Below are positions 53,772 to 64,000 of a stretch of DNA of 64,000 bases, in pieces. The stretch's first letter is position 1. Each line of letters begins with the position of its first letter. The stretch spans positions 98,416,747 to 98,480,746 of the forward strand of contig CM043954.1 of assembly GCA_014529385.2 (NCBI GenBank), given 5' to 3'. The DNA is from Adiantum capillus-veneris. Lineage: Eukaryota; Streptophyta; Polypodiopsida; Polypodiales; Pteridaceae. The position numbers and the translations under genes are program-made. The notes beneath the pieces were generated by a model, which had not been told where the DNA came from, did not search any database, and was given only the letters and a program-made list of their open reading frames with translations.

Positions 53772-54252
53772 GCCCCCAAACTCACGCATAAACAAAATAC
53801 CATAATGTCGATAGAAAAACAAGCACACCTTGGTTGCCACCACCAGAGAAGGCTCTGTCACCACCCTTGAAAGTGCCTAAGGGAAGTGAAGCCTCACAAT
53901 AGTAGAAGATCCACGAACAAAAATAATACCAATAGGGGAGGGCCCAAAGTCCCCATCACCAATACAATTCTCTCGTGCCAACATGTCATCTCTATCACCA
54001 CCAACAAACCACATGTCGAGAGAGAAATGAAAGAAGCTGCTGAAACCTCCATGCACCTTCAAAACCCAAATAGGAGAAATCAAACTAGATGAAATATTAT
54101 AGAAGTAGGCCAAGCACAACCAAGAACAAAGGCACAAGCGCCCAAGGCTCCCACAATATTGAGTGACGGTGTCACCAACCCCCAACATATCCTTCGACAC
54201 GAGGCCCGCAGGTGAAATCTTGTTGCAATGCTTGATCTGCTGCAATGCACAA
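53772..54252. repeat. dispersed repeat X, copy 2
   Basis: It matches 42966-43345 from gcccccaaactcacgcataa to cccgcaggtga, with about 80 extra bases (53885-53965) that copy 1 lacks. Confidence 0.85.
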
Positions 54253-55881
54253 ACCTCCCTAGAAGTATTCAAAAATAGAGCATGAGTATGTGGAAATCAA
54301 TTTTGGCAATCAAGGTTCAAGCTTGCAAATTTGGTGAATTTTTAGGTCCCTTTGGTATTTTTCTCGCGAAAAATACTCGGCGAGGGTCAAAATTGGCAAA
54401 CAACGGCCCAAAAAAGGGTCAAGAAAGGTGTGAAAAGGAAAAAAAATTGACACATTACTCACGATTCTGTGAGTGTTGAGGCTGAAGGAGTGTTTTTAAA
54501 GTAAGATAATAGTACTTCCACCTCTCTATGTGTGGGAGGAAGCAGGGTTTCTCCAGGTGGTCCTATGCAGTCCCGTCGCATTTGTGCCCTGTTTTCAAGT
54601 GTGTGGAGGAGTGAATGAGAGTTTCTTCTCTTCAATTTTGCACTTGAGAGATTCTATGTAAGTTCTCATGTCTCAGTGGATATGTGTGTGCGAGGAATTG
54701 AGGGAAGAAGATGTGGATTTGTTTAAGACTATGTGACCATGTATCGGTGTTATTAAGGTTGACACTACTCCAAATAGTCCAATAGAATGGAGTTTGGTGA
54801 AGATTTTGTAATGGTTTGAGAAGCAGCAATGTGACTAGTCCCAAAAATCATTCCAATAGGTTGAAGCTCTCAATTTCACTTAATCCTTACTGGAAGATGA
54901 GGTCGAGACAAATGATGAATGGTTGGATGGTCTTGACATGAGGATATCAATAACCTTAAAAGATGGAACTAAAGTCAAGGCATTTGGAAATACGTATACA
55001 ATATGGATATACAATGTTTTATATGTATAGTATGAATATATGGGAATACAAATAAAGCTTTGCTTGATGCAAGTTACATTACCCTTGAAGACATGGCCAC
55101 AAGTGTTTCCTTGAAGCTTGGATACAATTTTACCATAGTGAAGCTCTTGTACATATCCCCAATCCTTTCCTTGCACCATATTCTTCAAGCTTTACTACTA
55201 CTTCCTACTACAATGTTCATGGAATGTATGGTTAGTTGTTAAATCCCTAAAAGTTCCATAAGTAATCAAGTGCATCTAGTTCTTGTAGAAATATAATGCA
55301 ATTTAAGGATACTAGGGTTTAGAATATAAAAAAATGTTGACTAGTGGGTATTGATGTATGAGGCTACTTGGAGGTAAAAGAGTTAACTCATGACGAACAA
55401 CCAAGTAACACCACTTGAAAATCCACTCTATATCTCTTGGAAATAAGAGTGTAAATTCATAACATAAAGAGACCCTAAAAATATAATTCTACAAGAGCAT
55501 GGGGTAGGAACCAAAGTTCAAACACGACCAAGTTATGCTTAAATTCACCACTAGCCTTTTCTTCCCTAAGAGGTAAGAATTACATTTATAATGATTTTTA
55601 TATGTGTAAAATGGAAGTAAATGCTATATAACCATATTATATGCATTTATCAATATAAAGGATAGTTTGATTGAGATATATTTTGAACAACTACATTTTG
55701 ATTGAACTATATTTTGATCAAGCTCCTCTTTTATATAAAAAAAGGGGTGTTGATAGTTCAAACAAACCAAAAAATTCTCCATTTTTTTGACCACTTAGAG
55801 CCCTTCAAGAGCTACTTGAGGTGTTCATTACATTTCCTAACGGTTTACTATTTATAGTTAACTTTTTTATTTTTTGCTGAC
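54253..55881. other. no gene seen
   Basis: AT-rich sequence with no domain signatures in any frame longer than about 100 codons. Confidence 0.45.
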
Positions 55882-56254
55882 CCTATTGTTGTAGAGCATA
55901 GTCTCACACTTCGGGATTAGTCTGCAGGTTAGTACCCTATCCCTGACTGTGTAGACCAAAGCATCACATTGTAGGGACAATTTAACTTAGGTACTTTTTC
56001 TACTTGTGTAGGCCTTTGCTTCACACTAAAGGAGGGTTAGAAAAATACACACTTTGTCCCTGACTATGTAGACCTTCTCATCACATTGTAGGGCCAGTAC
56101 ATGGAGTGTTAGATTCCTTGTCTCTAGCCGTGCAGACCATCGTGTCACACCATAAAGAGGGTTTAGGGTTCAATAATCACTCTATCTCTAGCTACGTAGA
56201 CCACCACATCACACTATAGGGATGGTGTAAAAAATGATACACTTATCTCTACAA
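55882..56254. repeat. 60-65-bp minisatellite, about six diverged units
   Basis: Units share ctgactgtgtagaccaaagc and catcacattgtaggg-like words at about 55941, 56001, 56061, 56125 and 56190, with a weaker unit before. Units are diverged but the order of words is constant. Confidence 0.82.
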
Positions 56255-56501
56255 TGAATTAATTGATCAATTGTTCAATACAATGCATTACAAATGAAGT
56301 AAGAAATAAGAGCACCGCATTATCATCACATTTACCATATTCACGTACACACATCAAATTAAACAACTGCATAGCAAGTTGTGTCCTTTAAGCATGCTTG
56401 TATGTGTGTTTAAATATGATAGATTTGCCAATCATGCATGTTTTCTATTTCTCATTGAATTTGTGGTCATCCATTCTGAAGAAGTGACTTTACTAGTCTC
56501 T

Positions 56502-56578
<77 letters not shown>

Positions 56579-56599
56579 ATATATATATATCTATATATA

Positions 56600-56658
<59 letters not shown>

Positions 56659-56700
56659 GTATGTATACAAATGTATTTCTCTCTGTCTCTCTCTCTCTCT
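56502..56700. repeat. compound (CT)(AT)(GT)(CT) microsatellite
   Basis: (CT)11 at 56502-56524, interrupted (AT)n to 56641, (GT)n to 56660 and a CT tract at 56676-56700. Confidence 0.96.
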
Positions 56701-56917
56701 ACATATTTGAGTGAATGCGTATGTGTGAATGCATGTGTGTGTGTGTGTTGGGGGGATGGGGGCTTTACCTCCTCCTGCTCCTTGGATCCTTGGGGGGTTC
56801 ACTCTATGTAAAGCTACTATATCACATGGGTTCAAGGGGTATTATAAAAATCGTTATATATGATTTTCTCATGATTATAACACACACTTTTTATATATAG
56901 TCCATTGAAAAAGTGAA

Positions 56918-58160
<1,243 letters not shown>

Positions 58161-59066
58161 TCAATTCAGCCTTGAATCCAATACAATGCGCATCTCATTT
58201 GAACTAGTAATTAGACAATCATATACATAGAAAACAACGATAAGATATACAACACCCTCACGTTTGACGTACAAAGTGATTTCAATTGGACTATTACAAA
58301 AGACTTGTTTAACCGAATGAATGTGAGCTTTCTCATACCCAGAATGAGGAGATTGCTTCAGCTCATACAAATATCTCTTGCATTTGCACACTTTAAATTC
58401 TTGTCCTTTGTTGACAAAATTGCAAGGTTGCTTTACATATACTTCCTCAAATATATCACCATTCAAAAAATTAGTAAAATTTTCTTATTGATTTACATTC
58501 CATCCAACATGAGCTAGCAATGCACATAGAAAACAACAATAGTCATACAACAAGGGGAAGCAAAAGTCTGTGATAGTCAATTCCTTTTTGTTGTGCATAA
58601 CCTTTTCCAACAAGTTAGCCTTGTAGCGATCAATCTCACCATTTGGATTGTGTGTCAACTTATAAAATCACTTTGTACAAATGGCCTTTTTACAAGTAGG
58701 AAAATCACATAGAGTACATGTATCATCCTCTATAAGTGCATTGTATTTTGATTACATTGCAGCCATCTATAATTTTTAATTTTGTGATTCATAAAAAGAA
58801 AGAGGTTCCTCTTCATCACATAAACTAGAAATAGGCAAAGCATAACAATTTGATGTGTATGATGCATGGTAAGAACCTGAGCAAGTATGACTAGACATAG
58901 GTGCATCGAGTTTAATATCACCTAGAGTATGCAACTGCCATTTTGGCATACCCCTAGCCTTTTCATTCTCAGCCCTTTCCACATCCACACCAAGTACAAC
59001 TACATTAGTAACAGGTTGTGTTTGGCTATTACAACACACGAGCACCCACCTATCTGGACACCACAT
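58161..59066 (-). pseudogene. Ty1/copia reverse transcriptase remnant
   Basis: The frame at 58466-58161 shows MNGDIFEEVYVKQPCNFVNK, CKCKRYLYELKQSP and LIVVFYVYDCLITSSN. The order NGDI.EEVY..QP, LYGLKQSP and YVDD is that of Ty1/copia RT, but the catalytic YVDD is YVYD. Upstream, in other frames, are pieces of the KWVFK..G...RYKARLVAKG block (HTIQMVRLIATRLTCWKRL near 58600-58680). No LTRs were assigned. Confidence 0.83.
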
Positions 59067-59908
59067 TTGTATTCTATTATTTTTCCAAGCTGGTGTATCT
59101 CTACCATGTGTAAATCATGATTCTAGAGTAGCAAATCTATTTTTTGAGTTGTAATTATTTCATAATCTTTGTAAAGTCCCATGTGAGCCGGCCACTGGCC
59201 ATTTAGAAATCCGTAGTTATAAAGGATAATAACCTTAGTATGAAAAGGAGGCTTATATTTTGGAGAAAGAAGAAGCTCTATTGTACAAACACTCAAGCTG
59301 CCAAGAAGCTCCAACTTGTACTCAATGATTGGGTAATCCTATTTCAATTTTGAAACTTGCACCGTGTTCCTCCTTTCTTGCTCTTTCAATCAAGGGTAAG
59401 AATTTCCAGTTTTGTTGTGGTTTGCGACTACATGCTGGTGAGTCTAATCTTCAATGTTGAGTGCTTAAATGGCTATTTTTTGACATTTTGACCAGAGGAG
59501 AGTGTTATTAGACCTTGGGGTGACCTACCTAGACTGTTCTGTTGTTGTTTCTCTGACCTTGACCATGATGAATTAGGATTTTGGTACCTTGTAAGATGAC
59601 CTTTAGACTTTGTAAACCTATTCCTTATAAGACCTAATATAGCTTCCCTTAAAGTTTTGTGACGATCCGAGTTCGTTTAGTCGATAAAATGGTGTGATGA
59701 TCGAGAGCGGTGAGAAAGGACATAGGCAAATTTTTTGATTTGGGATTGGTGATTTGCATGTTTAGTTGATGTGTTTGCTTGCTAGGTTCACTTGTTGAGT
59801 TTGACATCGTCAAAGATTCTCTATGTCCCATTTGAGTCACTTCCCAGAGTATTGATGTTACTGCCGGATAGCTATGCTATAGACGTTCCTCGCAACGACC
59901 TGCCAACA
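59067..59908 (+). mobile_element. probable LTR upstream of a tRNA-Asp-like primer site
   Basis: The inference rests on the primer site at 59910. A candidate start is tgttattagaccttgggg (about 59501) and the end is tgccaaca (59908). The rest of the interval has no gene. Confidence 0.35.
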
Positions 59909-59909
59909 T

Positions 59910-59927
59910 TGGCACCGTTGCTGGGGA
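59910..59927 (+). other. primer-binding-site-like sequence (tRNA-Asp type)
   Basis: tggcaccgttgctgggga differs at two positions from tggcgccgttgccgggga, a frequent primer site of plant gypsy elements. Confidence 0.6.
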
Positions 59928-62163
59928 AATGATCCTTAGATGGTGAGTGACCTAGTGCGTAATTTGAGTTTGGTTGTCGAAGAGATTAGACTTTGCATTC
60001 CATTTACACTAGCAACAAAGTAACTAAACACGGTGAGTGGCATAAAATGGTAACCATTTTTTTGAACCATTTGTCAGCCTACTCAACGTCCTCTTCCTCA
60101 TATGTGTATATATTTTTCTACGCTATTAAGTTATCTAGAGAAAATTCCTCCTCTTCGTTTAACCTTTGTGGCGACACATACATTATACTCTTCCCAAAAA
60201 TGTCACCTTAGTCATATATTTATATTACCACCCTTTTCTTTTTTTCTTTGTAAATAGAATAAGCATACAATAACCAACTATATACCCCCAAACTTTCCTA
60301 CTTCTTGTGAATTAGTAGTAGAAAAATAATATATCCATCTTCCACCCCATATAGATAAATTCCCATGGAAATCAACTCTCCACTTGTCTTTACCAAAGAT
60401 TATGGTCCCTCTCTACAAGTCTTCTATGCCCCCTACATAGGTGGCCCAATATCTCTTAAGAATATACATATAGTTTCTCTTCTTTCAAAAAGACTCCAAT
60501 TGTATATTCTTTTCACAAGCAAATAATATTGGGCCCTCCTCTATTTGTTTAAGCATCATAGCCTTTTGAAAAAGCATGATTCCCCTTGGATGCATACAAG
60601 CAAAGGGCCCATACAAGAAGACTTGGAAGCAAAAGGTTCCCTAGCCTAGTGTGGACCTTCCAAACCGAATTCCTTGGTGCATGGGCGTGAAGATTAGTCC
60701 AAATTCATATCAAACATGTTGAGAAGGTCAATTTTGCCTTTTGAAGCATGTCATTCCGAGCTACAGGTAAAAAGTTATGGTCAAAATAGTGTAAATCTGT
60801 CAGATTCACAGCAAAAGGGAACTGTAAATCAAGTAAATCAAGAGGGTGAGATCTTATTTTTCCCCTACTCATCTTCTAGAAGAGCAATGAGTGTTCAAGG
60901 TCACTTGCATGTGATGGGACCAACCTAAAGATGCTTTCTAAATGCCAAGACAGACAAGTTGAGATACCCCGCAGGAGCCACCCGTAGGGCCTCATGGTGG
61001 GGCCCACCTACATTATGCACCCCTATGGAGCCTTCACGGTCTAAAATGATATTTTTGGTGAATAAATAGTCCCTTTTATGTCCAATATTCAATGAGTGGT
61101 CAAAGGATACTTAATTAGATCTAATCACTTACTCTAATTAAGTGTAGCATAATCCCACTCCTACACAACTATAAATAGCCCCCCTTGGAGAGACTCAAGT
61201 ACACACACCTATATTTTCAACTTCATGTTGTTTCTTGATCAATAGTAGAGAAAACCCCAACTCTCCCTCTTTCACATCCTCCCTCCTAACCCTTCTCTTT
61301 TGGAGGAAGTGCAACTCTATTCTCCACTCTTTCCATTCTACAATCTCTTACTCCATCAACCCAATAAATCATTTGTAGCACCTCAATAACTTGTAAATAC
61401 ATCATGATCTCTCTCATGGTTATGTTAATGATCATGAAATCATCTTCAAAACTTTCAAGTGTCGCAATTTGTGATGGTTAGCCAACGTCTGTCCTCCCCT
61501 TAAAAGGTGTGCGAGAAATCAAGTAAGTGTTCTATTCTCAATTTACCATTGGTTTGTTTCTCCACACTTATTCAATTGGTCTAAAGAAATTTCTCACTCC
61601 AACTCTCTTTTGCTTCATTACATATGCATGTGGCTACCTCTCATGGTGATTTTATTTGTGTCACGGCATTGCATAGATGGAGATGAGCTCTCTATGCAAA
61701 GTGTGTTAGTTTTATGTAAGTGATTCTCTTGTGTGTTTGAGAGGCAAGTCTTGTGCGCATGATTTTTTTGATGAGTGCTTGAGAGAGGAAGAGTTTGGAT
61801 GTATTATGGGTATTCTTATGGGGAGAAGGTGAATGTTATTCCACAAATTGCATATTTCATTTTGATGCACGGCATTGGGTTGCATAATCGTTGATGGTGT
61901 TCAAGTGTCCAAAGTGTATATAGAGTAAGGGGGTTTTCAAAGTGTGTTGCTTGAGTGGGTGAGTGCAAGTGTTATTTTGATTGGTTTCCTTCTCCACTCC
62001 CAAAAGAAGGTGGTGCCTCAAGTAGTGTGCGTACCTCTTTACGAACATTTTGTGAGGGTAGGCCCATTGGTTTGGGTTTAGAGGCCCCATTTCAAAAAGA
62101 TCGCCCTCATAAAGTGGTGCCCCCACTGAGGAACATATTTCCAAGTTACCTTCAAATTTTTTA
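59928..62163. other. retroelement leader or nested LTR, no gene seen
   Basis: It contains a TATA-like ctataaatag at about 61170-61179 followed by gagagactcaagtacacaca, which resembles an LTR promoter and start of transcription. No frame carries a domain signature. Confidence 0.45.
61170..61179 (+). promoter_or_regulatory. candidate TATA box
   Basis: ctataaatag upstream of a pyrimidine-rich leader and the gag ORF at 62762. Confidence 0.4.
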
Positions 62164-62675
62164 GTGATGAACAATGGAGTTCCCATCTATCCATTTCATT
62201 TTGCACAACACATTAGAGTAAATGTTTTCATAGATAGAAAAGTCTTTTTCCAGCAACGCATTGTTTTTATGTTTGGTGCAGAAAGACTTAGAGAAATACT
62301 GGCATCACCCAATCCAATTATACTTCCAATCATCAATTATGAAACTTCTTTTGATGTTCACGTTTTCATTTTGTTTTAAAGGCAGGAACAAGGAGTGGTG
62401 AAGGGGTGCTCAAGGGCCATATGAAGGAACGAGGTCTTCAAACCAACAACGAGGAGTAGCACATGAATCACGATCAAAACAATGAACCTTTTAGGCCTAT
62501 TGCTCGGCAATCCATTCATATAATCATTGCAACTAAGTTTAGGTTTCAATCTATCATAAGGAGGATATTTTGATCCACTCGCCTCAATGAAATCAATGCT
62601 TCAATTAATCCATTTATTCTACCTATGATAAAGTACGAATTAACAATGGATGTGTACATCTTCATTTTAATGTAA
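62164..62675 (+). pseudogene. two diverged tandem mini-ORFs upstream of gag
   Basis: The first frame (62164-62379) reads FHFAQHIRVNVFIDRKVFF then LREILASPNPIILPIINYE and DVHVFILF before its stop. The second (about 62481-62675, one internal stop) reads FRPIARQSIHIIIATKFRF, LNEINASINPFILPMIKYE and DVYIFILM before its stop. The ends are 293 bp apart. The similarity at protein level with diverged DNA suggests an old duplication of a coding unit. I recognise no domain. Confidence 0.55.
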
Positions 62676-62761
62676 TCAGATTTATAGTGTCAATAATCTT
62701 GTGCGGCCCGTAAGAGAAAAGTTTATTTTAAAAAAAAGAGATTTCAAAAAGTCTAAACAAA

Positions 62762-64000
62762 ATGTCAAGTTCTTTTCCCACGTTCTATGCAAGAAGTGGG
62801 GAAGATGCGCAAGAGTTTCTTGACAACTTGGAGATGGCACATCTCATATCCGGGAGAGATGAAGAGGAAGTAAAGCTACGAGCCTTCCCGTTGGTTCTAA
62901 AAGTCGAAGCTAAAGCATGGTATGAGACCTTGCAACCCCAAATCAAGTCCAATTGGGAGAGACTGCAAGCAAGCTTCCTCTCCAAGTTCGGGCAAGGTGA
63001 TACTTCTGAAGGACTATGGAAATGTCTTATTGGACGTAAGCAGGTATCACTTGAAGACTATCCCTCTTATGAAGCAACCTTTGTCAATCTATGGGGTAGG
63101 TGGGAGGCTACATTAGAAAATCATGGTGGTGCACCTAACTTTCTAAAAAAAAAGAGATTCATGGTTGGCTTGTATCCACTTTTAAAGGCTAAAGTAGAGC
63201 TAAAATTCCCATCCACCTTCGAAGAAGCACGTGAGGTAGCCATCATCAAGTTTAGAAAACTACAATTCCAAGCACATAGAGCAAGGGGTTTGAATGAAGT
63301 GAGTGAGAGGGAGTCTTCACAAACCATGGAAGCACCAATTAGGGCCCCTCTTGCACAATCTTCACAAATAGGAGATAACTCTCAACAAGAGGTTTTACAA
63401 AGGCTAACTCAACGGCTTGAGAACCTCACTCTGAAACTAGTACAAGGCCTACCTCAACAACGACAACCAAGAGAAGGGAATCGCAATCAAAGAAGACAAG
63501 CTCAAGAGTTGCGATGTTGGAATTGCAATGAAATGGGCCATGGCATGTACAATTGTCCACATCCAAGGCGACTTCCGGGAGACATATATCCCCCCACACC
63601 GCCTTCTCTCACTGTGCAGCAAGAACAAGCTCAAGGCCCACAAATCCTTCGTCGACCACCACCACCAGCAAATATACCTCCCGTCCCACATGAGGAGGAA
63701 GAAAGAGGAGTCAACATCATCAAGCTAGAAGAGATAATAGATGAGCATACTCTAAACTTTGATGTTATGCTGGCAGAAAAACGCACAAGAGCACATGATA
63801 AGGATGAAGACATGAGAAGTGAAGGAACAAATTCAGCCAGAAGGGACAAGAAGAAGAAGTCAAAGATGGAAGAAGCTGAAAGTAGCAGGAAGAAAAGATC
63901 AAGGCGAAGGGAAATTGGTATCAATGACTTCCCATTGGGAAAGGAGCTAGAGCCCTACAACATCCTGGAGGATTTACAAACCCAAAAGCCAAACATTTCA
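62762..64000 (+). CDS. LTR retrotransposon gag polyprotein, open to the window end
   Basis: From ATG 62762 the frame is open for 413 codons to the last base, with no stop. The N-terminal capsid-like part has GEDAQEFLDNLEMAHLI, LKVEAKAWYETLQPQIKSNW, ERLQASFLSKFG and ATFVNLWGRWEA, a Retrotrans_gag layout. A zinc knuckle CWNCNEMGHGMYNCP lies at about residues 255-270, followed by a Pro-rich stretch, an acidic part (EEEERGVNIIKLEEIIDEH) and a basic Lys/Arg-rich tail. It is the longest undamaged retroelement frame in the window, and protease and pol are expected to follow to the right. The alternative of a host-domesticated gag cannot be excluded. Confidence 0.87.
   Translation, partial: MSSSFPTFYARSGEDAQEFLDNLEMAHLISGRDEEEVKLRAFPLVLKVEAKAWYETLQPQIKSNWERLQASFLSKFGQGDTSEGLWKCLIGRKQVSLEDYPSYEATFVNLWGRWEATLENHGGAPNFLKKKRFMVGLYPLLKAKVELKFPSTFEEAREVAIIKFRKLQFQAHRARGLNEVSERESSQTMEAPIRAPLAQSSQIGDNSQQEVLQRLTQRLENLTLKLVQGLPQQRQPREGNRNQRRQAQELRCWNCNEMGHGMYNCPHPRRLPGDIYPPTPPSLTVQQEQAQGPQILRRPPPPANIPPVPHEEEERGVNIIKLEEIIDEHTLNFDVMLAEKRTRAHDKDEDMRSEGTNSARRDKKKKSKMEEAESSRKKRSRRREIGINDFPLGKELEPYNILEDLQTQKPNIS

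Noticed and set aside
53877-54272. 131-codon minus-strand frame as a host gene
   Set aside because: It lies in the dispersed repeat X; the other copy is interrupted and no known domain is seen.
55882-56254. CRISPR-like array
   Set aside because: The units are diverged along their whole length with no constant repeat/unique spacer pattern, and the context is a plant nuclear genome.

Overview
This window is plant nuclear DNA. The evidence is four spliced coding exons of a callose synthase (glucan synthase-like) gene on the minus strand, Ty3/gypsy chromoviruses with plant-style initiator-Met tRNA primer sites, an L1-type LINE of the plant kind (CCHC ORF1 plus a zf-RVT C-terminus), Ty1/copia remnants and very long GA/CT, AT, GT and CA microsatellites. 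A 27-kb intron and the age of the nested repeats suggest a land plant with a large genome and long introns, for example a fern. The species cannot be fixed from sequence alone.

Layout. Positions 1-2937 hold a decayed minus-strand gypsy pol (copy A), cut at 2938 by the 5' LTR of plus-strand copy B (2938-7139), which stops inside its integrase. A fragment that looks like part of an LTR follows (7140-7480). Two callose synthase exons lie at 8413-8500 and 8582-8691. From 8692 to 35633 runs one giant intron of about 26.9 kb. It contains copy C (minus, about 8780-15364), GC-rich tandem repeats (15365-16830), the integrase end of a different gypsy element D (17764-19045, minus), a 5'-truncated LINE (19050-20640) followed by a LINE ORF1-like piece, an inverted gag/protease fragment (21394-22647), and a two-level nest. 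In that nest element E (LTRs 22648-29122 and 33743-34262) carries element F (23007-28960) inserted inside its first LTR. Two more callose synthase exons, holding the N-terminus, follow at 35634-35734 and 35829-35999.

From 36 to 44 kb the sequence is mostly non-coding: (CT)n tracts, a decayed repeat field, a possible SINE, a 92-bp tandem duplication and one copy of a dispersed repeat whose partner is at 53.8-54.3 kb. A full-length but dead L1-type LINE (44586-50102), bounded by a perfect 18-bp target-site duplication, sits in an older LTR-type element with its primer site at 44320. Further right are a gypsy gag-protease-RT fragment (51190-52516), a 60-65-bp minisatellite (55882-56254), a 430-bp tandem duplication with GA tracts (56918-57812), a copia RT remnant (58161-59066), a tRNA-Asp-like primer site (59910), a pair of diverged tandem mini-ORFs (62164-62675) and an uninterrupted gag ORF (62762 to the window end) that has no stop inside the window.

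How it fits together: the only host gene I can support is callose synthase. Nearly everything else is retroelement sequence that accumulated in or beside it. Copies A, B, C, E and F and the LINE all carry stops, frameshifts or deletions in catalytic domains. Only the right-edge gag ORF and the integrase of D are open over long stretches.
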